In this document: positions 54,601 to 63,258 of the stretch, in pieces
How positions within the stretch are numbered: position 1 is the first letter of the stretch
Layout of the letters: the number at the start of each line of letters is the position of its first letter
Source of the DNA: Phymatolithon calcareum
Taxonomy: Eukaryota; Rhodophyta; Florideophyceae; Hapalidiales
Length of the DNA: 64,000 nucleotides
Direction of reading: 5' to 3'
Assembly: GCA_977006965.1 (NCBI GenBank)
Contig: OZ345362.1
Location: 1,798,001 to 1,862,000 of the forward strand
Program-made: the position numbers and the translations under genes
The notes under the pieces: generated by a model
Database searches by the model: none
What the model was told of the DNA's origin: nothing
What the model saw: the letters and a program-made list of their open reading frames with translations, nothing else

Positions 54601-56822
54601 ACATCTTGCGGGCCGCATACAGCTCGGAACACAGCTTCATACTTTTCAATCTTGAAGTATTCCGCATCAATACTCTTGGCGTCAACCACGATAACACAGC
54701 TGCCTCGCTGTGCGGAAACACCATGGCATCCGTCTTCCCCACTCCACTCACGTACGTTCGCGCATATTGCCGGAAATGATACCACGCAAAGCATCATAGC
54801 CTCCATTTGACTGGGGGATATCCCCTCTCGTGGTAGTCCTTCTTGCAAATGATTTTGAAGCTCCCACAGCAATCGCATATGCACAAACCGTTCTTCCAAA
54901 GATTTCTTGCCTTCAAGCCTGACAAGTAGCTGCTGCAAGTCATTACTGGCGCAGAATTCAATGCCATTTGATTCGCAGATTTCCGGTTCCCAAACAATGG
55001 CAGCTGCATTTTCGTTGCGTTCAGCCCACGTCGCTAAAGAGCTCCGTAGACTTTCCATACTGCAACCCATGAATGATATCGACTTGTCAAAGTGGAAAAA
55101 CTCTGGCTCTACAATTGTAAGTTGCAAGAGGAATCTTTGTCTTTCCAAATCTTCGTTTTCCTTCCACACGTTTTCCGTCGCAAATCGTCCATTAGAAACA
55201 GCTTCAACTTCGTCCGCTTCCTCCTGTACCTCCTCTGTATCCACTGTACCTTCCACATGATCCACCATACATTTCTTCTTCACACTGGGTATCTTTGACT
55301 CCACATACGCTGTCTGTTCTCCCACGCACAGTGCCATCCAATTGTCAATATGTGCGCTGACCTCGGAGACCTGCCTGTTACCCCACAGAACTCGTCCAAT
55401 TGTGTCTCGCAACAACGGTCCCGACAACATGTCATAAAACGCCTGTGCACCACGAGCAAATCCAAGCTGACTGCCCAAGTTCTCGGCAGGCAGACCCAGT
55501 CCATCGTCACGATCACCATCTTCATCCATACTCCCATTGTCCTGTTTGTTGCGAACCCCGCTGCTCCATCGACCGACACTTAGGAATATCGCCAGCCATT
55601 CCAGTTCCGCCACTCCGAACTCAATCGCTTTCTCTCCCATCTCGATCGGCATGTCATCTCGTGCACGATCGAGCTTCCCTTTGAACTTCTGATAACTGTG
55701 GTGTTCACAACCTTCCCGATCTGTTTTCGCCAGCTCATGTGGTATTTCGAATGGAAGACCTTTTCCGCTTACGCATGCATGTCTGAAGAACTCCTGCTTG
55801 TTGAACGTTCCTTTGCGTAGCATGGGATAGCTGTCCCATTTTTCGAAGCTCAAGAAACTATGACCTGCACCACGGTCAACATTTTCATCACTTTCGCCAT
55901 CGACGCTCACGCCATTTTCTTCCCATGCGTTTCCAGTCTTCCGAGAGTGAAGAACAGCACTCATAAGCACTTCGGTTGCAAAGCCATCTCGAACATTCTC
56001 GTAGCTCTCTCCATTACCGTCCTGTGATTCTCCGCTGCGTGCTTTCTTCATGTCCGACAACCATTCAGGCAAGGCGTGTGCAACGAGAAGAGTGGCCCAA
56101 CGGAGCCAAATCTCCTCCGGCTCTTTGGGTTCCATACGGAGTCCCCGACGAGTACGAGACTTGGATCGCGTTTTTACGATCGACCAGAGAAGCCGAGGCA
56201 AGAGTAGAGCACGTCGCAACGTGAACCACATTTGACTCCCGATTCTCTTCAGGAATGGACTTGTTTCAAGCTCCTTTCTCTCCTCAGTTGAAAGAAATCG
56301 AAGGCGGCATTGCACCTCGCCCTCCGTAAGCCTGTTGTCGACTATTAAATCGTTAACTTCCACTTCATCAGCTTCTTCGTTAATTCGCTTCATCAAGGAG
56401 TCTTCATCCGAGCCGTCCCCATCATCGCCGTTGTCGTCCTGCTTCATGCCGTACCCGAGTGACATCATGGACTTCCGCGACTCTACAAACCATTCCCTGA
56501 ATATCTGCAGCTGCCAAAGGCCCCAGATCGTCCGCGACATGTGAAGAAGTGCAAACATGAGTGCCACCAGACCTGAATTCATCTCGTTATAGTCGCCGGT
56601 CTTGAACTGGAAGAACATGTAGACAGGCATGTACGCCATCGGAAAAATCACGGCGATGAGGTGACCAATACCACGTTTGCGTGTATCGCGAACAGACTTC
56701 CAAGACGACGAGATGAAGTCGTTTCCCATTAGGGCGCTCCAGGTCGCTATTACCATCACGTAGGCGACAAACGAGAACCAGTAATTCCCCGTTACATTCT
56801 TGAAGAACTCCGTGCCGGCCAT
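48615..56822 (-). CDS. Giant Sel1-repeat membrane protein
   Basis: 2,735 residues in one exon. The ATG at 56822 (GCGATGGCC context) opens three membrane segments at about 13-33, 53-72 and 83-103. A cytosolic-type region of about 1,000 residues with acidic, Asp/Glu-rich inserts follows; I do not recognise it. Then come 38 consecutive Sel1-like repeats of exactly 38 residues, consensus A-M-x-N-L-A-x-L-L-x-(E/K)-G-A-E-G-V-(P/A)-A-N-A followed by HRAAELYNRAIEEG, and about three diverged Sel1 repeats (LELYTSVIES, ARAHELYTRAINE) that end the protein. Sel1 solenoids scaffold complexes, for example ER-associated degradation in Sel1/Hrd3. A membrane-tethered adaptor is a reasonable inference, but no domain identifies the pathway. 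Confidence 0.8.
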   Translation of the reverse strand: MAGTEFFKNVTGNYWFSFVAYVMVIATWSALMGNDFISSSWKSVRDTRKRGIGHLIAVIFPMAYMPVYMFFQFKTGDYNEMNSGLVALMFALLHMSRTIWGLWQLQIFREWFVESRKSMMSLGYGMKQDDNGDDGDGSDEDSLMKRINEEADEVEVNDLIVDNRLTEGEVQCRLRFLSTEERKELETSPFLKRIGSQMWFTLRRALLLPRLLWSIVKTRSKSRTRRGLRMEPKEPEEIWLRWATLLVAHALPEWLSDMKKARSGESQDGNGESYENVRDGFATEVLMSAVLHSRKTGNAWEENGVSVDGESDENVDRGAGHSFLSFEKWDSYPMLRKGTFNKQEFFRHACVSGKGLPFEIPHELAKTDREGCEHHSYQKFKGKLDRARDDMPIEMGEKAIEFGVAELEWLAIFLSVGRWSSGVRNKQDNGSMDEDGDRDDGLGLPAENLGSQLGFARGAQAFYDMLSGPLLRDTIGRVLWGNRQVSEVSAHIDNWMALCVGEQTAYVESKIPSVKKKCMVDHVEGTVDTEEVQEEADEVEAVSNGRFATENVWKENEDLERQRFLLQLTIVEPEFFHFDKSISFMGCSMESLRSSLATWAERNENAAAIVWEPEICESNGIEFCASNDLQQLLVRLEGKKSLEERFVHMRLLWELQNHLQEGLPREGISPSQMEAMMLCVVSFPAICANVREWSGEDGCHGVSAQRGSCVIVVDAKSIDAEYFKIEKYEAVFRAVCGPQDVQVVMRFSRQDNGSAVSINAKLRVGESTSERFSWEAWRDAFGGRLTGAEKSKVEIGRASWSVCRTRRRISSGVSLFDASKAGTGSMRMWDGWLPTRSDISMYEMRSRGYIFKVQNSRPIKVETELLRGTKTIFNFRTRISAPVSYADADNMSLKHASLIVVEVVRGFSQSEEARNRSPWRVEDIRMRADRLMESGRKEDLDVALTLYEVAVTAMEDGDALGKALQILFEGGRSRKAAQDAVTLIEGFYMPRNAGKLQGASVRSMRNQFGDEKWVALIDKQFEYVLNESMNEASVAVAYANFCAVLSSFLKVGRRERAIAALALSTVHFSKISKGDYNFACSTALEKTLDMSTEEGFAIAIARNENVMAHVDNLRDQMKTVGSRNQHRAGKLYKRAIEEGEDVGAMINLASLLKEGAEGVPANAHRAAELYNRAIEEGDHVVAMNNLANLLSEGAEGVPANAHRAAELYNRAIDEGDNVLAMFNLAILLKKGAEGVAANAHRAAELYNRAIEEGEDVNAMFNLANLLSEGAEGVPANAHRAVELYNRAIDEGDNVLAMFNLANLLEEGAEGVAANAHRAAELYNRAIEEGDNVNAMVNLAMLLEEGAEGVPANAHRAAELYNRAIEEGDHVVAMNNLANLLSEGAEGVAANAHRAAELYNRAIEEGEDVDAMCNLAILLKEGAEGVPANAHRAAELYNRAIEEGEDVDAMCNLANLLKEGAEGVPANAHRAAELYNRAIDEGEDVDAMCNLANLLKEGAEGVAANAHRAAELYNRAIEEGDHVVAMNNLANLLSEGAEGVPANAHRAAELYNRAIEEGDHVHAMVNLAMLLEEGAEGVAANAHRAVELYNRAIEEGDHVVAMNNLANLLEEGAEGVPANAHRAAELYNRAIDEGEDVHAMVNLADLLSEGAEGVAANAHRAAELYNRAIDEGEDVDAMCNLANLLKEGAEGVPANAHRAAELYNRAIEEVDHVNAMVNLAILLSEGAEGVAANAHRAAELYNRAIEEGEDVDAMCNLANLLKEGAEGVPANAHRAAELYNRAIEEGDHVVAMNNLANLLSEGAEGVAANAHRAAELYNRAIEEGEDVDAMCNLAILLKEGAEGVPANAHRAAELYNRAIEEGDHVNAMVNLAILLSEGAEGVAANAHRAAELYNRAIEEGEDVDAMCNLANLLKEGAEGVAANAHRAAELYNRAIEEGDHVVAMCNLANLLSEGAEGVAANAHRAAELYNRAIEEGDHVDAMCNLAILLKEGAEGVAANAHRAAELYNRAIEEGDHVNAMVNLAILLSEGAEGVPTNAHRAAELYNRAIEEGDHVVAMNNLANLLEEGAEGVPANAHRAAELYNRAIEEGDHVVAMNNLANLLEEGAEGVPANAHRAAELYNRAIEEGDHVNAMVNLAILLSEGAEGVPANAHRAAELYNRAIEEGDHVVAMNNLANLLEEGAEGVPANAHRAAELYNRAIDEGEDVHAMVNLADLLSEGAEGVAANAHRAAELYNRAIEEGDHVVAMNNLAILLKKGAEGVPANAHRAAELYNRAIEEVDHVNAMVNLAILLSEGAEGVPANAHRAVELYNRAIEEGGNVHAMVHLAILLKKGAEGVPANAHRAAELYNRAIEEGGNVHAMVHLAMLLEEGAEGVAANAHRAAELYNRAIEEGDNVNAMVNLAMLLKEGAEGVAANAHRAAELYNRAIEEGDHVVAMVNLAILLSEGAEGVPANAHRAAELYNRAIEEGDHVVAMNNLANLLEEGAEGVPANAHRAAELYNRAIDEGEDVHATVNLADLLSEGAEGVAANAHRAAELYNRAIEEGDHVVAMNNLANLLEEGAEGVPANAHRAAELYNRAIEKGDNVISKTGLAELLHHGTNAVEADPSRPLELYTSVIESTGSADAMYSLALLLHFGANGVSKEPARAHELYTRAINEAGAVISYFNVRHLLDSGIEGLPAQCDRRVKLRIRGAAMYSLSKLLRDGADGVPADPVRAEQLLQMARSETQMSVLGV
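49062..53393 (-). repeat. Coding tandem array, 38 units of 114 bp
   Basis: The unit is exactly 114 bp (38 codons). The marker gatggcgcggttgtacag recurs at multiples of 114 from 49083, with a slightly diverged first copy at 53415. Units differ at a handful of positions only: Ser/Lys/Glu before EGAEG, Pro/Ala after V, Asp/Glu in I(D/E)EG, and the four linker residues. Identical variant combinations reappear in blocks, a sign of repeated unequal exchange. No stop codon falls in several other frames, which creates very long shadow ORFs on both strands. Confidence 0.95.
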
Positions 56823-58013
56823 CGCTTGTGGTGTTGGCGAGCCTGTGCAATGAATTCGGCGTCCCGTAAACAAGTTTGAACTCTGCAGCTATCCGAAGGT
56901 ATACGTTTCGAGTTGCACAGATTGCCGGCTTTGCTCACTGCAGTGAAGCACTCGGGTGAGCCAGAGAAATTATACAGCCGGTGTGGCCACATTGCGGCCT
57001 AAAATAGCAATTTCGTGTTTGTTACATAAAAAGTGCAAAACAATTGCACCGCAAACTTTTTGGATGTCAGAATGTGCGCAATGCTGTCGCAGCTATTTGC
57101 ATTTGACCGGAAATGGATATTTTTTCTTTTAAATTACTGAAAAAATACCATAATTACACCCACGTGCTGTACGGCTGCAGCCGAGATAACCCATGACGCA
57201 TACTGTACTGTATGCGTTGAATTCTGACCATGGTTGTACGTTTATCATACACTTTCCTAAGCAAGTGTGCTATTATGATAAAGGAAAAGGGAATGACAGA
57301 TTTTGACCTATTGCGTGGGCAGGAGAAATTACTATCATACAGTACAACCTCCAAAAATGGCTAATACAGTAACCCTGGATACAGTACCCTACATCATGTA
57401 TTACACAAAGCGCCTTGATCATCAAGGCGCTTTGTGTAATGGGCTCAAGCAGCTACTAGAAATGTACGGTATCTTGGTCTATGATAAATACTGCTTTACA
57501 GCATGACAGTCAATGGCCACTGCACAATACGGATGCCACCGGGGAGTTGCGGGAAATCCCGTTTTCTGGTCTTATTGTCGTCCAAAAGACCAGTAGTGAA
57601 AGGCGGGATAAGCCAGCAAAGTCTTCTTGACCTTGCCACTTTACTTATCCCTGCCGAGTCTGCTATTCAGGACTCAGCAGGTTGCTTATGTACTGCTCTG
57701 AAGAGCTACAGTACTGGGGAACTGCAGAACTTGGGGAACTGCTGAACTAGACTACCTAATCCGTACATTGTTACCGTAAACGTAAACGCGGGAGAAATAG
57801 TACCAGAAAAGGGCGTGAAGGAGTGTGTCTGCATTTGCAGAGTGCCTTGGTTCCCATCCTGGGAAACTTTCCATGCGCCGTGTATGTCAGCTCCATGACA
57901 CTCGACCTCTTTTCTAAACGCCTGAAACCGGTGAAAATTTTTCGCGAAAGAAATTCAAAAACATACTAAAAAAAATGTGAAAATATTCTAAAACAATTTG
58001 AAATTTTCTATTT
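56823..58013. other. Intergenic with one palindrome
   Basis: Contains the 5' side of the giant gene and the 3' flank of the copia-like element. A near-perfect palindrome lies at 57400-57440. No sequence similar to the 5' flank of the element (an LTR mate) was found here by eye. Confidence 0.5.
57400..57440. repeat. Palindrome, exact 20-bp arms
   Basis: attacacaaagcgccttgat (57400-57419) pairs exactly with 57421-57440 around a single C. Confidence 0.92.
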
Positions 58014-61000
58014 CTATTTCTCCGGTATGATCCACTGATTGACTGGATGCGTGATATGTCCAGTGGACATAAGATCTTGTAACATAGCTGCGCTTGCGTT
58101 TTTCTTCGTGAAAACATCAGCAAGATTGTACTTTGAAGTCACATGGGCGACGTTCGACAGATCTCCATTCGTATAGCTCTCACGAATAGCCGCGATATCG
58201 ATAAGAAGTCTCTTCTCCGATACAGTACTAAGCTTTGTGATAGTATCAAACAGACACTTTGAATCCGTGAACAAGACTGTCGATACTTTTCTACAAAGAA
58301 TAGTTGACAGATCGTGAGCTAAAGCCAGCACAAAATCGAGGCAATGGGTGAATGCCATGACTTCTGCCCCGAGAATGGATCTAGTTACGCGCTGTGACTT
58401 CCATGAACCATAGTGGATTATAGATGCGTTGTCCTGTTTTTCTTTTAGGAGAACGATGAATCCAATTTGAGATGATAAGTCCGGGTTGTTCGCAAAAGAA
58501 GCGTCGGAATAGCCAGCAATGTATACAGATGAGAGGTCAAGAGGGCGATACACGAGATGAGCTGGATTGTTTAGTTTCTGAATGGCTTTGTTCAGAAAAC
58601 TAGTATCTTGAATAGTGCAGTGCTCAGCTTTAATTTGAGAGAGTTGAGCATTGTGAAAAGAGACTTCAGGCCTGGTACACGTTGTGGCATATGAAACTTG
58701 TCCGCGACCGGAGGCGAATTTCTTTGGCATTCCGTTGTCAGATTTGTAATCCACGCTCTTAAGATTTGTACAATAGTCGTTCTGATGCAGAACATAACCT
58801 CCAGACTCATGTTCATCAATACAGAAACAGTTGAACTGTATGGGGAAAGAGTTTGTCCTAGGCTTGCATTCGAAACGTTGCGATTTTTCTTCTTCTAAAT
58901 TGCTGAACTCAGGTGTTCCTCCTCCACAAGTGTCATCAACTTGTGTGACCTGAATTCCTTCAAGTATTGATCCAACAACCTTATAGAATAGGCATGGATC
59001 GAGAACAGAGGATTGCATACCAAGGTCTCCGGTATGCCAATCTTGAAATGTTGGCCACCAATATCCAGGAGAGTCGCATAGACCATATTGGGCTTTAATT
59101 GCACGGAGTATGGTTCCAGGAGGTGCTCCAATACGTTGGAGGACGTTTTCACCTTTCGGTGGGCGAACATAAACCGTTCTGCGGAGGGGCTCATCACTTT
59201 GAAGAAAAGCTTGAGATATGTCTCGACTCCATATATCAAAGCCGTGAGAAACGATTAGTGCAAGTGTAAGACGAATGGAAGACTTGAGAACAGTTGGCGC
59301 TTCATTAACAACACGTGGCTTTTCAGGGTCCATGTGTCCTAGAATTACCAAGCGAGCCTTGTATTGCTCGTCGGGTTTCTCGAAGTTCTTTATCGTAAGG
59401 ATGAAACGCGACTGAAGAATGGTTGCATCTTCGGGTAAGTCTGTTTCTCTTACGAACTCGTACGTTCCCTTCTTCACGAGTTGTTCGACTTCTGAGTTCT
59501 TGGCATCGTCGAAACGAGGATCTTTCTTGTTATGAACCACAATAGTTGCGAAAACAGATGTTGCGCCATTTTCATAGAGCCTGGAAACCTCGCTTTCTGC
59601 AAACGTTGACGATAGAAACGCTTGAGAAGTATTAACGATGTTGGTTTCAAGAGCCTGAGGGACACTTCCAAATTGCTCTTGAAGAATATTTAACTCGGTG
59701 ACTATGTCCATGGGGACATGAGGGCTTGGGGTCGATTCCGGTGGAACAATAGCTGAGGTAGAAGGCTGCTGGGGGTTTACAGACGGTGCCAGAGCATTCT
59801 CAGAAGGGTTGATAGGGTCATTCGAGTGAGCTCGCTTTACGACAGAAGTTGAAAAAGGCTTTATATTATTGCCGATCTGCACAAAGACAGTTTTTCTGTT
59901 GTCGTAGCTGTGGACTGTGTAAGGCCCTTCAAAACGACGGCTCTCTTTTCGAAATATTCTGACCTTGTCTCCAAACTCGTAGACAGGATGAGGAACACCC
60001 GCTCGATGTTTCAGTGCTGCTGCAACACGCCGTTGAGCAGTAATGGTTTCCATCTCTTTGCGTGCTGCTGCCATGGCTTCAAAACGCTGCTTTTGAGTTG
60101 GGGCCATAGTTGATACGTTGGGAAGCGGAAGGCGGGGAACAGTGCCGAACAGAAGGAGACATGGTGTAATACCGTTGGGTCCCGTGGTCGTATTCACTGC
60201 ATGTACTGAAAGTGATAGGCGGATATTCTTGTCCATGAGAGGAAAATCGTTTTTTAGCTTATTATAGACGCGACGAATTGGACCATGATAACGTTCACAA
60301 AGTGACAACGAGTTTGGTGACTCTACTGGAATGTCCTTCGTAGTAATTCCAAGTTGTGAGCAGGAATTCTGAAAGAAGTCTGAGAGGAAGTTCTCTCCTT
60401 GATCATGTGCAATAACTGAAGGGTATCCGGTGAACACTGTGATCCAGAAATCGACAATGAGATTCCACGTGTACTCTGCTGTCTGTCTCGTCATGAATTT
60501 AGCGACGGAGTATCGGGTTCCTCTGTCGATGATATGCAAGATCGGATCACCTTCGATAAAGAAAACATCGACTTCAATTTCATGATTGAAGACAATTTCT
60601 TTCGTTGGGAAGGAAACTCGGAAACGAGAAGCTCTCGGAGCCCATGTTTGACAGGGAGAACATTTCTTAATAATATCTTCTAACGTTTTTCGAACGCTTG
60701 CGTTGACTTTCTCCGGAGAAGCCTTCTTAAGGAGGTTAACAAGTGAGTCGGTAGCTGGGTGTCCGAATTGATTGTGAAGTTTCCTTAATTCTGGCTCTGT
60801 GAAAAGTACGTTATTCACTGTCCATTTGATGTATAGATGACCACCTGATCCTTTGATCCCTTCTATGAAGCTAACAGGGATGACAGTTCCAGACGGATGG
60901 TGAGTAAATGTGTTTTTGTACTCATTTGAGCTGCATTTGAGCTTTCGGTGATGCACAAGCCCAAAGATAAGTGGGACATCTTGATCTACGACGTCGACAT

Positions 61001-61760
61001 CAAAGGTTAAGAATACATCAGATCCGATTGGCATACGAATAGAAGCCGTTCCAAGTGCTTGTGTCATCCCATGACCTATGCCTCTGAAAGCACGGCTGAT
61101 TGGCCGCAGAAAAGGTCTCGTTGCAGTATGGACGCAATACCTTATGTAGGCAGGGAGACCAGTTGGAGATTTTGCAGCACCATTGTCGATTATTACGCCT
61201 TCGAACTTTGCAGACTTGTTCTTCATGCTTTGAAGAACTCTGGTATAAATTGCTTTGTTCAGCTCTGGTAATGACTGAGAGCTAGCAGCGGTTATCATAA
61301 CAATGGAAGTGCTGATTTCTTCATTCTTTTGTGGTGTTTCGAAAGCAGACATCATAACATCGCTTGTCTGATTTTCAGAAAGAATTTCATGCTGATCAGC
61401 CCAAGATACAAGTCTGGTGTACATAGTTTGAGAAATTTCCAGTTCTTGATGAGTGTTAACATCTTGTGCTGCAGTGGATACAGTAGGTTCAAAGTCAACA
61501 ACCATAATCTCCGTCGATAAGGTTATCCATACGTTATCGGGAAGGTCTTGTGCAACGTCTAGTATTTGGTTTACGGATAGTGATGAGATTTCGTCATCGG
61601 GAACCAGCTCAAATACAATATTGACGAAAGTAGGCTTGCGTATCTTGGGGCAGTCTCGAATCAGATATGAATCGAATCTGCAAGCACGACAAAGCATGAA
61701 AACTCCATTTCGAAAACCGTTTTTCTTAGCGAACTTATTAATTTCGGTTATCCGTTCCAT
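58014..61760 (-). CDS. Copia-type Pol polyprotein (PR-IN-RT-RH)
   Basis: 1,248 residues. Near the N-terminus CRACRFDSYLIRDC is a C-x2-C-x4-H-x4-C knuckle with His replaced by Tyr. The protease segment has IIDNGAAKS in place of D(S/T)GA. Integrase: LHNQFGHPATDSL...CSPCQ (HHCC), then catalytic acids in VDVFF, AHDQGENF and NSLSLCERYHG. Reverse transcriptase: SRDISQAFLQSD and TQVDDTCGG, the usual YVDD being QVDD. RNase H: GYSDASFANN and LFTDSKCL, ending NLADVFTKKNAS. Altered residues may be lineage features or decay. The frame is open upstream to 61793, overlapping gag by 56 nt in the +1 frame, so a +1 shift or restart would be needed. Confidence 0.85.
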   Translation of the reverse strand: MERITEINKFAKKNGFRNGVFMLCRACRFDSYLIRDCPKIRKPTFVNIVFELVPDDEISSLSVNQILDVAQDLPDNVWITLSTEIMVVDFEPTVSTAAQDVNTHQELEISQTMYTRLVSWADQHEILSENQTSDVMMSAFETPQKNEEISTSIVMITAASSQSLPELNKAIYTRVLQSMKNKSAKFEGVIIDNGAAKSPTGLPAYIRYCVHTATRPFLRPISRAFRGIGHGMTQALGTASIRMPIGSDVFLTFDVDVVDQDVPLIFGLVHHRKLKCSSNEYKNTFTHHPSGTVIPVSFIEGIKGSGGHLYIKWTVNNVLFTEPELRKLHNQFGHPATDSLVNLLKKASPEKVNASVRKTLEDIIKKCSPCQTWAPRASRFRVSFPTKEIVFNHEIEVDVFFIEGDPILHIIDRGTRYSVAKFMTRQTAEYTWNLIVDFWITVFTGYPSVIAHDQGENFLSDFFQNSCSQLGITTKDIPVESPNSLSLCERYHGPIRRVYNKLKNDFPLMDKNIRLSLSVHAVNTTTGPNGITPCLLLFGTVPRLPLPNVSTMAPTQKQRFEAMAAARKEMETITAQRRVAAALKHRAGVPHPVYEFGDKVRIFRKESRRFEGPYTVHSYDNRKTVFVQIGNNIKPFSTSVVKRAHSNDPINPSENALAPSVNPQQPSTSAIVPPESTPSPHVPMDIVTELNILQEQFGSVPQALETNIVNTSQAFLSSTFAESEVSRLYENGATSVFATIVVHNKKDPRFDDAKNSEVEQLVKKGTYEFVRETDLPEDATILQSRFILTIKNFEKPDEQYKARLVILGHMDPEKPRVVNEAPTVLKSSIRLTLALIVSHGFDIWSRDISQAFLQSDEPLRRTVYVRPPKGENVLQRIGAPPGTILRAIKAQYGLCDSPGYWWPTFQDWHTGDLGMQSSVLDPCLFYKVVGSILEGIQVTQVDDTCGGGTPEFSNLEEEKSQRFECKPRTNSFPIQFNCFCIDEHESGGYVLHQNDYCTNLKSVDYKSDNGMPKKFASGRGQVSYATTCTRPEVSFHNAQLSQIKAEHCTIQDTSFLNKAIQKLNNPAHLVYRPLDLSSVYIAGYSDASFANNPDLSSQIGFIVLLKEKQDNASIIHYGSWKSQRVTRSILGAEVMAFTHCLDFVLALAHDLSTILCRKVSTVLFTDSKCLFDTITKLSTVSEKRLLIDIAAIRESYTNGDLSNVAHVTSKYNLADVFTKKNASAAMLQDLMSTGHITHPVNQWIIPEK

Positions 61761-63258
61761 AGCGTCTACCAGCTCTGGCGTATAAAGCTTCCGTTATCTT
61801 TGATGATGCGGAACTTACGGAATCGGGAGGCTGGGTTGGAAAAGAAATCCTTGGAGAGGAATGGATATCTGAGATTTGTTTGACTAAATCCGTGTTGAGA
61901 GAACTAGCCGTTCGTGAATCTTGTATCTCCTGTTTATGAATTGCCGAAAGGCATTCGTTATAGTATTCCTCAGGGGTTGTGCTAGATTTTGCACGGTCCA
62001 CAAATAAGAAGAAAGACTGGGAGATAATAGCCGATTCAAGGACTTCGAGGAGAAGAGTAGGATGCTGGTGGACGTTGTCCAGTTGATCCTGAAGCATAAG
62101 CGCTCTCTCGTACAGCTTTGTCATAGCATCAGACCAAGTGTCGCATTCTGACTTAAAGCTTGTTATTTTCAGGTTTCGCCATTCCCTGAGGTTTGCAGCC
62201 ATGTTGGAGCTGCTATACGACCAAGTAAATAGCTTTTTAAAAGCTGCTTCTAAGGTCGGTACCTGCTGGAATACTTCATTGTAGAAGAAGCGACCAGCGA
62301 GAGAATGGGTCTCAATCATATTCATCAAACACTCTAGGCCTTCTGCGGCGTTAAGACCACATAAATGGGCCTGAGCGTAGTATACCGCTTGATGTCTAGC
62401 AAGACTGTGAAGGTCTGATTTTCTTCCTGTGTACCGAGATCCACGGGCAGAGTAATATTTGGCCATATCTCCAGGTCTGCCTCTGAATGGACGCCTTATC
62501 GGTAATAGAGTCACTCGTGAGTTGGTTTGAGATCTTATATTGGAAATATTTCCGTTCGATCGTTGACCATAAAGTGGTTGCGAAGTTGGAGCACCCACTT
62601 GAGTGTTTGAAGCCGAAAACGGGGCGATATTGAAGCTTTGACCGTCCGGGGGAGGATTCAGAGATACATCTCTGGGCACACGGTCAGGAAGTTGAGAGTA
62701 CGCTGGTTGCATGTTTCGCGCGGTGTTACTTCCTTGACCGTGGGCATGATGTTGATTATGAGCGACCCTCTGGAAGCGTAATGGCTCGAAACCATTTGAA
62801 TTACTTAAAGAAGGTCCTTGTGGCTGCCCGTTAAACTGACGTGCTTCGTTTGGGGGTCGATCGTTTGATGGTTCCAAAGGTTGTGGAACATCATGCGCTT
62901 GTGGCGGAGATGGAGGTGCACTGATCGTTGCTGATCTAAGCTGCTCATCTTGAAGATGCTGTTGGGACAGAGCTGGAAAAAGGAATTTACATAGTAGAGA
63001 GTGCAGTCCTTCTTCCATGTCACTGTCCGATGGATCAGGGATGTGTACCCCTTTTTCCAAGAGCAACTTGTACAAGGCAAATACGTATGTTTGCGAACAC
63101 TCTAAAAGAGGGTTGAAACGTATTGTCCCACGAGTGTCCCTGAGAATCTCTTCTGTAGAGGAATCATACAGGTATCTTATCATAGGATCACGAATATCAA
63201 TATCGGCGGGGTGTGTGGGATTATCATCTTGTATCCATTGGGGAACAGGAGTTGTCAT
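61738..63258 (-). CDS. Copia-type Gag
   Basis: 506 residues upstream of pol, ending inside it. The N-terminal part is polar. A Gln/Pro/Asn-rich middle (about 115-250) is followed by a helical capsid-like region with AHLCGLNAAEGLECLMNMIE and WSDAMTKLYERALMLQDQL, the pattern of copia Gag (UBN2-like). No zinc knuckle lies in Gag itself; the degenerate knuckle sits at the start of Pol. The stop (NRN then TAA) overlaps the pol ATG region. Confidence 0.7.
   Translation of the reverse strand: MTTPVPQWIQDDNPTHPADIDIRDPMIRYLYDSSTEEILRDTRGTIRFNPLLECSQTYVFALYKLLLEKGVHIPDPSDSDMEEGLHSLLCKFLFPALSQQHLQDEQLRSATISAPPSPPQAHDVPQPLEPSNDRPPNEARQFNGQPQGPSLSNSNGFEPLRFQRVAHNQHHAHGQGSNTARNMQPAYSQLPDRVPRDVSLNPPPDGQSFNIAPFSASNTQVGAPTSQPLYGQRSNGNISNIRSQTNSRVTLLPIRRPFRGRPGDMAKYYSARGSRYTGRKSDLHSLARHQAVYYAQAHLCGLNAAEGLECLMNMIETHSLAGRFFYNEVFQQVPTLEAAFKKLFTWSYSSSNMAANLREWRNLKITSFKSECDTWSDAMTKLYERALMLQDQLDNVHQHPTLLLEVLESAIISQSFFLFVDRAKSSTTPEEYYNECLSAIHKQEIQDSRTASSLNTDLVKQISDIHSSPRISFPTQPPDSVSSASSKITEALYARAGRRYGTDNRN

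Larger units (their letters stand above)
58014..63258 (-). mobile_element. Ty1/copia-type retrotransposon, coding body
   Basis: Gag and pol frames in the order gag, protease, integrase, reverse transcriptase, RNase H, which defines Ty1/copia. Both frames are long and uninterrupted. LTRs could not be recognised: no direct-repeat pair was found by eye between 57.5-58.0 kb and 63.26-63.8 kb, so the 3' LTR may be lost or diverged. A primer-binding site was not identified. Confidence 0.85.
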
